From NCBI GenBank assembly GCA_913052545.1, contig CAJXEF010000126.1, positions 1 through 6,215 on the forward strand: 6,215 bases of DNA, given 5' to 3'. The notes under the pieces are model-generated. The model saw only the letters and a program-made list of their open reading frames with translations, made no database searches and was not told the origin of the DNA. This document shows, piece by piece, positions 1 through 6,192 of this stretch. Origin of the DNA: an uncultured Chloroflexota bacterium. Lineage in GTDB: Bacteria > Chloroflexota > Dehalococcoidia > UBA3495. Position numbers and translations under genes: made by a program. The number at the start of each line of letters is the position of its first letter. Positions within the stretch are counted from its first letter, which is position 1.

Positions 1-138
1 CCCACGGGAATCTGGATCAGGAATGTAGCTAATAAATTTATTATATCGCCATCAATCTGTTGCCAGATTTTAGCATTTGGCCGGGTTAACCTCAAGGAGA
101 ATCTGAGTGCAATAGCGTTGAACAGTTGGCAATACTAA
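1..138. other. Undecided left edge, open on both strands
   Basis: A + strand frame is open from base 1 to a TAA at 136-138 (45 codons, no ATG). A - strand frame is open from about 134 to base 1 (44 codons, no ATG). In the - frame the only near-cognate start of note is a TTG at 93-95, which has no purine-rich ribosome site upstream. The - strand translation looks slightly more protein-like, with stretches such as LTRPNAKIW and INLLATFLI, and would be a gene divergent from the transporter. Neither frame has a family motif I recognise. This may be the end of a neighbouring gene or plain intergenic sequence. Confidence 0.15.
54..69. terminator. Small hairpin, possible weak terminator
   Basis: AATCTG (54-59) and CAGATT (64-69) form a perfect 6-bp stem around the 4-nt loop TTGC, and the T-run continues only to 71. 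A 14-nt palindrome, TAATAAATTTATTA, lies just before it at 30-43. The stem is short and the T-tract poor, so it is at best a weak terminator for a gene entering from the left. It may be chance in AT-rich sequence. Confidence 0.2.
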
Positions 139-159
139 GGGGTTCTTGCGCCGTATTTT

Positions 160-183
160 TGATATAATGGATGAGCTTATAAT
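160..183 (+). promoter_or_regulatory. Extended -10 promoter of the MFS gene, with second TATAAT
   Basis: TGATATAAT at 160-168 matches the extended -10 consensus TGnTATAAT exactly. A second perfect TATAAT lies at 178-183. No good -35 hexamer sits 16-18 nt upstream of either one (GGGTTC at 140-145 for the first), which is acceptable for an extended -10 element. Transcription from the first would start near 174-176 and leave a 5' leader of about 73 nt before the ATG at 248. The call rests on sequence match alone. Confidence 0.45.
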
Positions 184-247
184 CTGAAATCGTTGTCCTA
201 GTTGCGAAAACTTTAACATAGCTCCAACAGGATTGCTCTAACCGTAA

Positions 248-1558
248 ATGGATTCTTCTAGTCAACATACAACTTTACCCCGTCCAACAGAGCGCCAACA
301 CCGGGTGTTTTATGGTTGGTGGATTGTAATTGCTGCGTCAATTCAGGGCATGTTTGGGAATGGGACTATATCCAGTGGGTTTCCAATTTTTTTCCAACCT
401 ATCAGAGAGACACTGGGCATAAATTATGCGCAGATGTCGTTGGTTTTTGGTCTCGCAAGAGCAGAAGGCGGGATGGGTGGACCAATAGTGGGCTGGCTAG
501 TCGATCGCTATGGATCCCGTCGTTTTGTTATTTTTGGTGGATTTTTAGCTGCGATCGGTTTGATCCTGCTCTCACGGGCTACTACATACTGGCAGCTAAT
601 GTTTCTGTTTGTTGCTGTAGTCTCATTAGGGAAAACGGCAGGGCTAGGGCAAACTCTAATGGCTACAGTCAACCAGTGGTTTATCCGCCGTCGTGCATTA
701 GCGATGTCTACTCTGATGACTGCTTTTGCTGGTGGAGGGGCCATAGTAGTCCCATTACTGGGTATAGGAATATCTAATCTCGGTTGGCGACAGACATTAC
801 TTTACGCGGGTATATTCGTAGGATTAATTAGTTTTATAGTTTCATTTGTGATTAGAAGTAAACCAGAAGATATGGGTCTTCTTCCGGATGGTGACTTACC
901 GAAAGAGAATGCTGATCGGGTGGATGTTATTCAGGATAAAGATGGATCTGGTGATCAAAGATCGGAATTTACGGTTCGTCAGGCTTTACGTACTAAAACA
1001 TTTTGGCTCATGTTACTTGGCGTGGTCACAAGAGTGTCGGCCACGAATGCGATTATAGTTCATTTGTTTCCTATTTTGGAACAGGAAGGATTAGGCCCTC
1101 AGACAGCTTCATTTTACGCATCGTTCATGTTTTTTTTGGCCATACCTCTTAGGTTTTTGCTAGGAATAGCAGGCGATAAATTAGCACCTAGGAAGTTGCT
1201 ATTTTTTGGTATGAATCTAGGTGCTGTTTCTCTTCTGGCGTTACTGTGGGTCAATTCTATTGTCGGCGTTATTATCTTTATCTTGTGTTTAGCTGTCGTT
1301 GAGGGTGTGACTTCAGTAAATTGGATAATGTTAGGAGATTATTTTGGGAGGGGACGTTTTGCCAGTTTAATGGGTTTTATGAGTGTTTTTCATAACATAG
1401 GATTAGTAATAACGCCGATTTACGCTGGGTGGATAAAAGATACTACTGGGAGCTATGATATGGTTCTGGCAACTTTGGCTCCATTATTTGTAGTAAGCGC
1501 ATTTGCGTTTTCGCTATCAACTCGACCGCCTCCTCCTACAAGTCTCACGAAAAATTGA
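248..1558 (+). CDS. MFS transporter, monocarboxylate/OFA-like
   Basis: This is a 436-residue inner-membrane carrier of the major facilitator superfamily, probably importing or exporting an organic anion. Twelve hydrophobic segments are visible, in two halves of six joined by a charged loop at about 204-250. Signature motif A is present in the loop between TM2 and TM3 as GWLVDRYGSRR (82-92), with its weaker echo GIAGDKLAPRK (306-316) between TM8 and TM9. WFIRRRALAMS (144-154) after TM4, KPEDMGLLPDG (205-215) after TM6, and GDYFGRGRFASLMG (363-376) before TM11 are typical of the monocarboxylate-porter/oxalate-formate-antiporter-like branch. An in-frame TAA lies directly before the ATG (245-247), so the start cannot lie further upstream. 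The Shine-Dalgarno is weak (AGGA about 15 nt upstream). The gene converges on the - strand catabolic operon and overlaps crcB by 14 nt. A shared substrate with that operon is plausible but unproven. Confidence 0.93.
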   Translation: MDSSSQHTTLPRPTERQHRVFYGWWIVIAASIQGMFGNGTISSGFPIFFQPIRETLGINYAQMSLVFGLARAEGGMGGPIVGWLVDRYGSRRFVIFGGFLAAIGLILLSRATTYWQLMFLFVAVVSLGKTAGLGQTLMATVNQWFIRRRALAMSTLMTAFAGGGAIVVPLLGIGISNLGWRQTLLYAGIFVGLISFIVSFVIRSKPEDMGLLPDGDLPKENADRVDVIQDKDGSGDQRSEFTVRQALRTKTFWLMLLGVVTRVSATNAIIVHLFPILEQEGLGPQTASFYASFMFFLAIPLRFLLGIAGDKLAPRKLLFFGMNLGAVSLLALLWVNSIVGVIIFILCLAVVEGVTSVNWIMLGDYFGRGRFASLMGFMSVFHNIGLVITPIYAGWIKDTTGSYDMVLATLAPLFVVSAFAFSLSTRPPPPTSLTKN

Positions 1559-1928
1559 ACACTTTGCCAATATAGATCCCTATATATGCTGCACTGATAC
1601 CCAATAGCAGATTACCGGATATATTAGCTAGAGCTTTAATAGATTCTCCTGATTCCAGCAGTCTGATTGTTTCAAAGCTAAAGGTGGAAAAAGTGGTGTA
1701 GCCCCCGATTAACCCCACTCCTATCAAGACTCGTATTTCAATGGAAGTCACAATCCGATCGTTGCATAGAGTATAAAAGAGACCCAAGAGAAATGAACCG
1801 CTAACATTTACCGCGAGGGTGGATACGATGGTAGGTGCTCCTAGGAGATTAATAGTTAACTGGCCTATACCGTAACGAAACATGGAACCTATGGCACCAC
1901 CGGCTGCAACAGCTAGCCAAATAGTCAT
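1545..1928 (-). CDS. crcB: CrcB/Fluc fluoride channel
   Basis: This 127-residue protein has four TM segments and belongs to the CrcB/Fluc family, which forms dual-topology dimers that export F- passively and protect the cytoplasm. Diagnostic features are GGAIGSMFRY (10-19) with R18, VNVSGSFLLG (40-49) with the pore Asn N41, and GGYTTFSTFSFE (75-86), which carries the Phe-box residues F80 and F83 and the central Na+ site loop. Length and spacing match single-gene Fluc channels. The ATG is fixed by an in-frame TAG only 18 nt upstream. The nearest strong ribosome site (AGAGGT, 1943-1948) is 14 nt from the ATG, longer than ideal. It is the last gene of the - strand run, 34 nt after the enolase-superfamily gene. 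No crcB-type fluoride riboswitch is visible in that short gap. The 3' end overlaps the convergent transporter gene. Confidence 0.95.
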   Translation of the reverse strand: MTIWLAVAAGGAIGSMFRYGIGQLTINLLGAPTIVSTLAVNVSGSFLLGLFYTLCNDRIVTSIEIRVLIGVGLIGGYTTFSTFSFETIRLLESGESIKALANISGNLLLGISAAYIGIYIGKVFNFS

Positions 1929-1962
1929 AATAAAATCTGGTGACCTCTAGCTGAAGCAATAG

Positions 1963-3138
1963 TTATGCCCATATGCCACGCCGTTCTAATGTTTCTTCGT
2001 TGAGTTCGAAACCCCATCCCGGTTGATCGAGTAGAGTCAAATCTCCATTTTTAATTTCAGGCCTTACTGAGAACAGTTCGGTCCATATAGGATCACGGTC
2101 GGCTTCTGGGAACGTTTCTACGATCTCTCCTGATGGCAATCCTGCTACTAGATGACCATGTATTTGAGGGTCGTGGTGTGGAGCAAGCCGAACGTTTTGG
2201 ATACTACACATTCCTGCAACTTTTAAACATTCTGTGATTCCGCCTGAGCGAGTGCAGTCGAATTGTAATACCTTTATACCCCCGCGGGTAATTAGGTCCC
2301 TCGCGTCCCAGCGGTGGCCAGCGTTTTCTCCTGAGGCAATTGGGATTGTAGTATTTTGCGCTACTTGTCCGAGGCCTTCTACTCTGTCATACCAATGAAC
2401 TGGTTCTTCAAGCCACCGTATGTTGTAAGGCTCGAACAATTTAGCGGCAGAAATCGCTGACTCAACATCGTATCCTTCGTTAGCATCTAGCATGAGATCA
2501 AAATTAGGTCCCAACGCAGCTCTTACAGCTTCTACCCGTGAAACATCTTCTTGGATGCCAACGTGGCCTATTTTCAGTTTTATAGCCCTGTAACCCATAT
2601 CAGCATAAGTTTCGCATTCTTTGATTAGGTCGGTTAACGTTTTGCCGTCCTGGTAATAACCTCCAGTAACGTAACAGGGGATAGTTTTATTTGTCCCGCC
2701 TAATATCTTGTATACCGGCATGTTTGCTGCTTTCCCCTTAATGTCCCATAAAGCGATATCGATAGCAGCAATAGCTGTCATTATTTGAGGTCTTCCCCAC
2801 CCCGGCCTAGACCATCCGGGGTAGTGGTTCAGTGAAAACATGCGGTCCCAAAGTCTTTCGTTGTCGAGCGGGTCTTCGCCTATTAAATTGGGTTCCATTA
2901 TTTCCTTAACGATACGAGTTGGTCCCTCCGGCTGTAAATTACCTTGACCGTCGTATTTAAATATTCCGGGAAACGGGGAACCTGAGCTATGGGCTTCTCC
3001 GATACCTACGATGTTTGTATCTGTGTGAACACGGACTATCAGTTCATTTACTCGGCCTATAGTTCTTAACGATGTCCAGTAATCCTTTTCCGGAGCCGGC
3101 CAAACGAGAACAATAGCTTCTATTCCAGTTATTTTCAT
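1963..3138 (-). CDS. Mandelate racemase/muconate lactonizing family enzyme
   Basis: This is a 391-residue cytoplasmic enolase-superfamily enzyme, most likely an acid-sugar dehydratase or a racemase of the MR subgroup. An alpha+beta capping domain (about 1-125) is followed by the (beta/alpha)7-beta barrel. The catalytic set is intact: KLK (187-189, KxK motif), Mg2+ ligands D218 (LMLDAN), E244 (RWLEEP) and E271 (ASGEN), and the MR-type acid/His pair D294 (QFD) with H321 or H322 (APHHDPQIHGH). E341 (VETFP) is a likely counterpart of the MR electrophilic Glu. The capping domain has a long substrate loop rich in Gly and Pro (about 52-73), where specificity is usually set. AAGGA lies 5 nt before the ATG. 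The gene sits 30 nt after the lactonase gene, a classic pairing (aldonolactone to aldonate to 2-keto-3-deoxyaldonate). The substrate cannot be read from the sequence, so no gene symbol is given. Confidence 0.92.
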   Translation of the reverse strand: MKITGIEAIVLVWPAPEKDYWTSLRTIGRVNELIVRVHTDTNIVGIGEAHSSGSPFPGIFKYDGQGNLQPEGPTRIVKEIMEPNLIGEDPLDNERLWDRMFSLNHYPGWSRPGWGRPQIMTAIAAIDIALWDIKGKAANMPVYKILGGTNKTIPCYVTGGYYQDGKTLTDLIKECETYADMGYRAIKLKIGHVGIQEDVSRVEAVRAALGPNFDLMLDANEGYDVESAISAAKLFEPYNIRWLEEPVHWYDRVEGLGQVAQNTTIPIASGENAGHRWDARDLITRGGIKVLQFDCTRSGGITECLKVAGMCSIQNVRLAPHHDPQIHGHLVAGLPSGEIVETFPEADRDPIWTELFSVRPEIKNGDLTLLDQPGWGFELNEETLERRGIWA

Positions 3139-3168
3139 GTAAATCCTTGTATGCTGTTTTGAACTGGA

Positions 3169-4080
3169 TTATCGAGATGTGGGTAAAGGTATCCCTGGAG
3201 TTGTCATCCTCATTGCAAAGATTGATGTCCTTGCGGTGAAAAACATGGTTCGTTGGTCGGGTCCCCCCCAAGCGCAGTTAGCTGGTATTTCTGGAAGGCG
3301 AATGATACCGATATGAGTACCGTCCGGTTCAAATACCCAACAGCCCTCCGGACCGGTACAATAGATTCTTCCTAGAGTATCTACTTTCATACCATCGGGC
3401 ACTCCATCTTGAGCGGAGGCCATCACGGCAAAAATTTTGCTGTTATTCAAATTACCGTCTTCATCGACGTCATAGGATTTTATGTATTGGTGTAAACAGG
3501 CTTCTCCGCGGTCTTTCTCGCCATTGCAATCGTTGTCTCTTCGAGTGTTATCTACATACAGTATTTTTTCGTCTGGAGAAAAAGCTAGACCGTTCGGATA
3601 TTCTATATCTTTGGCTACAACTGTGATCGAGCCATCGGGTGATATGCGGTGAACTCCACTGAAATCTATTTCTCTTTCCGAGGGATCTATTCGACCACCA
3701 GGATTTGTGAAGTAAATACTCCCATCGGATTTACATACTACATCGTTTGGACGATTTAGCCGTTTGCCTTCCCATTGGTTTGCCAAAACCGAGATTGATC
3801 CGTCGAATTCGCGCCTAGTTATCCTGCGGTTATCACCTTCACACATAATTAAACGACCTTCTAGGTCTAATGTCATCCCGTTGGTCCCTCCACTCGGTTC
3901 TCTTTCGGTGGTTAATATTCCATCAGGTGTAATTCGATAAATTATTGGAACCGATCTGAATAAATCCACAAATAGCCAATAGCCGTTGGGATGCCATAAT
4001 GGTCCTTCGGTGAAAACGAAACCATCTCCTAACAGCTGTGCGTCGGGTGATCCTATTATCGATTCTAATTTGGCAGCCAT
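3169..4080 (-). CDS. SMP-30/gluconolactonase family lactonase
   Basis: This 303-residue six-bladed beta-propeller hydrolase belongs to the SMP-30/gluconolactonase/LRE-like family, whose members open sugar lactones and some other esters using one divalent metal. The probable metal ligands are E25 (FTEGPLW), N163 (YPNGLAF) and D229 (VPDGMKVD), with the substrate-side N112 in NRPNDVV. These match the Glu/Asn/Asp set of known family members. Blade repeats show as TPDGILTT, FDGSISVL and SPDGSITVV. An unusual insert at about 181-199 contains an EF-hand-like loop, DNDCNGEKDRGE (182-193). A family-typical YDVDEDGNL follows at 203-211. The start is supported by GGGAG at 4087-4091, 6 nt before the ATG. 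There is no signal peptide, so it should be cytoplasmic. It probably supplies the acid for the enolase-superfamily enzyme encoded 30 nt downstream. Confidence 0.9.
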   Translation of the reverse strand: MAAKLESIIGSPDAQLLGDGFVFTEGPLWHPNGYWLFVDLFRSVPIIYRITPDGILTTEREPSGGTNGMTLDLEGRLIMCEGDNRRITRREFDGSISVLANQWEGKRLNRPNDVVCKSDGSIYFTNPGGRIDPSEREIDFSGVHRISPDGSITVVAKDIEYPNGLAFSPDEKILYVDNTRRDNDCNGEKDRGEACLHQYIKSYDVDEDGNLNNSKIFAVMASAQDGVPDGMKVDTLGRIYCTGPEGCWVFEPDGTHIGIIRLPEIPANCAWGGPDQRTMFFTARTSIFAMRMTTPGIPLPTSR

Positions 4081-4115
4081 ATATCGCTCCCATTTAGTAG
4101 AGTAGTCAAATCAAT

Positions 4116-5030
4116 TTATGCCAAGTGATCTAAATACTGGGCTACATAGTCAGTTCCTGTGAGATCACTGAAAGCCCCTATCAGTCTACTGGTTATCGGG
4201 CCGGGAACTACTCCATTACCAACCGCAGATCCATTAATCGAAGAGATGGGACATATGCAGAGGCTGGTAGATGTTAAAAAGGCTTCGTCAGCGGTGTACC
4301 CATCGTAAAGATCAAGATCTCTCTCGGAGACTGGAAATCCTAGTCCCGAAGCCAAGTTTAAGACCGTTTCTCGAGTGATTCCTTCTAAAACAATTTGTCC
4401 CCGTGGTGTATATACCATACCGTTTTTCACCAGAAAAATATTGCTACCTCTACCTTCTGTAAAGTTTCCATTTTCGTCCAAAAGGACAGCCCACGACTCC
4501 GGATCGGTTGCCTGAGCCTCCAATTCTCCCATTATCAAATTAAGATAATTATGAGTTTTAGCTCTAGGGCTGATAAAGCGTGGAGGTATTCGTGGGGTTG
4601 AAGGTGTTATTAATCGTATCCCATCGCGATAAAGTTTTGCTCTTCGGGCGAAGGGGATCGGATGTGATTCAATTAAGATTGTGGGTTTTGGATTTGTTGT
4701 GATTGTACTGGATTCCAGACCCCGGCTAATTCGCTGCATTACCCATAGATCTTGGCCGTCTGGTAATAATGGGTAATTGTGCTCGACTACCTTCAAAGAC
4801 CAGCTGATCATATCTTCTTTGGTCATCTCAGAATCGATGCGTAAGTATCGTAATGAATTAAAAAGCCGATCGACATGTTCCGTAAGCTTAAATGGCTGGC
4901 CTTGGAATGTACGAGTGGCGTCGAAGACTGCGTCTCCGTAAAGGAAACCACGATCTCTAATTGAGATCCCGACGTTTGTTTCTGGCATCAATTGGCCGTT
5001 GAAGAAAGCCACCGGTTTATTTTCAGGCAT
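4116..5030 (-). CDS. Class IV PLP aminotransferase
   Basis: This 304-residue fold-type IV PLP transaminase is of the branched-chain/D-amino-acid aminotransferase type. Visible elements are DRGFLYGDAVFDATR (26-40), EHVDRLFNSLRYL (51-63), the Schiff-base lysine K158 in PRAKTHNY, the cofactor segment NFTEGRGSNIFLV (189-201), GITRETVL (217-224, PLP phosphate site) and ADEAFLTST (247-255). The beta-turn that holds the substrate carboxylate reads STSLCICP (254-261), where BCAT and D-amino-acid enzymes usually have (G/S)T(A/T)(A/S)E(I/V)TP, so T255 is kept but the following Glu is Cys. The length is normal for the family and does not suggest PabC. A modest ribosome site, AAAGAGA, lies 5 nt before the ATG. 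The gene is second in the operon, 30 nt after the dehydrogenase. It could use a branched-chain, D- or amino-sugar-derived amino acid; specificity is undetermined. Confidence 0.9.
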   Translation of the reverse strand: MPENKPVAFFNGQLMPETNVGISIRDRGFLYGDAVFDATRTFQGQPFKLTEHVDRLFNSLRYLRIDSEMTKEDMISWSLKVVEHNYPLLPDGQDLWVMQRISRGLESSTITTNPKPTILIESHPIPFARRAKLYRDGIRLITPSTPRIPPRFISPRAKTHNYLNLIMGELEAQATDPESWAVLLDENGNFTEGRGSNIFLVKNGMVYTPRGQIVLEGITRETVLNLASGLGFPVSERDLDLYDGYTADEAFLTSTSLCICPISSINGSAVGNGVVPGPITSRLIGAFSDLTGTDYVAQYLDHLA

Positions 5031-5060
5031 ATCAATCTCTTTAAAGGCTATTTCTAAATT

Positions 5061-5963
5061 TCAATCTTGTAGTCTGCTTATCTTAAATCGTGCTTTTTCT
5101 TCTAAAGGTAAGACGATAGCTGCGCCATCTTTATCCCCCAAACCCAAATTTTCGGCCTCTTGAAGCAGTTTAAATGCCACGTCTCCGGTTGGAGTGGGGC
5201 TATTGAGGGTGTGTGCCAACTCTTCCACCAATCCTAAATCTTTTAAGAATACGCTTATTTGGGTCCTAACTCCTTCGAAATCTCTATCTAGCATCACCGG
5301 TGCGTTTCTGTTTAGCATGAAACTTTGTCCCCATCCGGAGCTAACCATCTCAAATACCAATGCCGGGTCAGCACCAGACTTAGCCCCTAGAAGCATTGCT
5401 TCCGCTGCTGCTACAGAGTGAATTCCAACCAACAATTGGTTAACTAATTTGACTGTGGTACCTGTGCCTGTGGGTCCAATATGCCTCACAGTAGTACCCA
5501 TAGCTTCAAAAATAGGAAAGGCTTTATTGTATGCTTCTGGATCACCACCAACCATAATAGTTAAAGTCCCGTCCGTAGCCTTTTCTGTACCACCACTTAT
5601 AGGAGCATCAAGGAATAGGGCTCCCTTTGATTTGGCCGCTTCTGCACATCTTTTGGAGGTGTTTATGCCAACGGTGCTGTGATCTATTAAAATTTGACCG
5701 GGTCGGCTGGATTCTATGATGCCTCCGGGGCTAAGGAATATTTCTTCCACCGTTGCTACGTCCGGGAGGCAAGTCAGTATGATGTCATTATTTTTTGTTA
5801 TTTGACCGGCGGATGTGCCATCTCTTGCACCTAGTTCCAATATGTTAGCAATTTTCCCCCTGCTTCGATTGTGTACTGCCAGATCAAACCCGTTTTTCAG
5901 TAGACGATGACACATGGGGAGGCCCATTCGGCCCAGGCCAATGAATCCGACTTTGCTAGGCAA
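5061..5963 (-). CDS. NAD(P)-dependent beta-hydroxyacid dehydrogenase
   Basis: This 300-residue cytoplasmic oxidoreductase belongs to the 3-hydroxyisobutyrate dehydrogenase / tartronate semialdehyde reductase / GLYR family. It interconverts a beta-hydroxyacid and a semialdehyde. The N-terminal Rossmann fold carries GFIGLGRMG (6-14). HNRSRGK (31-37) at the end of strand 2, with Arg rather than an acidic residue, points to NADP(H). The substrate loop is DAPISGGTEKA (119-129), the catalytic Lys is K172 in GTTVKLVNQLL, and KDLGL (241-245) is the usual C-terminal motif. The start is TTG. No ATG or GTG lies in frame between it and the upstream TAG, and the next ATG (residue 13) would delete the glycine motif. 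The gene is first in the - strand run and so next to the probable promoter. A GarR-like role, reducing a semialdehyde formed from a sugar acid, would suit the lactonase and dehydratase, but HIBADH-like chemistry is equally possible. Confidence 0.92.
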   Translation of the reverse strand: MPSKVGFIGLGRMGLPMCHRLLKNGFDLAVHNRSRGKIANILELGARDGTSAGQITKNNDIILTCLPDVATVEEIFLSPGGIIESSRPGQILIDHSTVGINTSKRCAEAAKSKGALFLDAPISGGTEKATDGTLTIMVGGDPEAYNKAFPIFEAMGTTVRHIGPTGTGTTVKLVNQLLVGIHSVAAAEAMLLGAKSGADPALVFEMVSSGWGQSFMLNRNAPVMLDRDFEGVRTQISVFLKDLGLVEELAHTLNSPTPTGDVAFKLLQEAENLGLGDKDGAAIVLPLEEKARFKISRLQD

Positions 5964-5969
5964 TTTATT

Positions 5970-5975
5970 ACCTCT
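5970..5975 (-). promoter_or_regulatory. Shine-Dalgarno that fixes the TTG start
   Basis: On the - strand AGAGGT stands 6 nt before the TTG at 5961-5963. This near-consensus ribosome site at ideal spacing supports translation from the non-ATG codon. Confidence 0.75.
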
Positions 5976-6023
5976 TCTATTTTTGTTCGGTAAATGACGA
6001 AGCTATTTATGGGGTTATGTTTG

Positions 6024-6040
6024 ATGTTAGAGTTTAACAT
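6024..6040. promoter_or_regulatory. 17-nt palindrome, candidate operator
   Basis: ATGTTA (6024-6029) and TAACAT (6035-6040) are perfect 6-bp inverted arms around GAGTT, in which the inner A and T also pair. The size and symmetry suit a dimeric repressor such as a GntR or LacI family protein. The palindrome covers about +1 to +18 of the candidate - strand promoter, where bound protein would block initiation. No regulator gene is visible in the window. Confidence 0.35.
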
Positions 6041-6047
6041 TCAAGTT

Positions 6048-6077
6048 TATATAGCTACAAATTAAATGGCTGTTCAA
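6048..6077 (-). promoter_or_regulatory. Candidate promoter of the catabolic operon
   Basis: On the - strand TTGAAC (6072-6077) is followed after 18 nt by TATATA (6048-6053). Each hexamer matches the sigma-70-type consensus at four of six positions. Transcription would start near 6041 and give a leader of about 78 nt before the TTG start. Other loosely matching pairs exist in this AT-rich stretch, such as TTGTAG (6055-6060) with TTAAAC, so the exact element is uncertain. Confidence 0.35.
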
Positions 6078-6089
6078 ATATAGAAATGT

Positions 6090-6110
6090 TTGGAGTCAAA
6101 AGGTCTCCAA
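6090..6110. repeat. Inverted repeat upstream of the -35
   Basis: TTGGAG (6090-6095) and CTCCAA (6105-6110) are perfect inverted arms around a 9-nt spacer. They lie 12 nt upstream of the candidate -35 of the operon promoter, a usual place for an activator site. The repeat could also be the hairpin of a short transcript. It has no T-run. Confidence 0.3.
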
Positions 6111-6119
6111 TCTGTTAAA

Positions 6120-6170
6120 CTTCAATAATTGTATGCCTACAAAATGATATTGAAGATATAGTAATTATTG
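6120..6170. repeat. Overlapping pair of 8-bp inverted repeats
   Basis: CTTCAATA (6120-6127) pairs with TATTGAAG (6148-6155), and CAATAATT (6123-6130) pairs with AATTATTG (6163-6170). The two left arms overlap, so the two structures exclude each other. The stretch is AT-rich and has no other reading. It may be regulatory for a divergent gene or may be chance. Confidence 0.25.
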
Positions 6171-6192
6171 TGACTTCTGGTGTGGTGGTGGA

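Larger units (their letters stand above)
1545..5963 (-). other. Probable five-gene operon
   Basis: The dehydrogenase, aminotransferase, lactonase, enolase-superfamily and fluoride-channel genes run in one direction with gaps of 30, 35, 30 and 34 nt. No terminator-like hairpin or convincing promoter is visible in any gap, and the first four genes have local ribosome sites at 5-6 nt spacing. One transcript from the leader beyond 5963 is the simplest reading. No intrinsic terminator is visible after crcB, where the sequence becomes the 3' end of the transporter gene on the other strand. Confidence 0.75.

Noticed and set aside
508..744. Antisense reading frame inside the transporter gene
   Set aside because: It has no recognisable domain and sits wholly within a well-supported coding region.
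316..777. Alternative + strand reading frame inside the transporter gene
   Set aside because: It is Cys- and Trp-rich with no family motif and overlaps a clear 12-TM carrier in another frame.
1570..1585. ATATAG/CTATAT hairpin as terminator after the transporter
   Set aside because: The stem is AT-rich and weak, has no following T-run and lies in crcB coding sequence.
1929..1962. Fluoride riboswitch before crcB
   Set aside because: The gap is only 34 nt and holds no sequence resembling the crcB RNA motif.
3044..3271. Reading frame spanning the junction of the lactonase and enolase-superfamily genes
   Set aside because: It overlaps both real genes out of frame and its product has no protein-like pattern. 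The 30-nt gap with a good AAGGA ribosome site explains the junction.
4395..4601. Antisense reading frame in the aminotransferase gene
   Set aside because: It has no motif or ribosome site and the opposite strand carries conserved class IV motifs across the same bases.
5194..5682. Two antisense reading frames in the dehydrogenase gene
   Set aside because: Both lie opposite conserved substrate-loop and catalytic-Lys segments and look like shadows of that gene.
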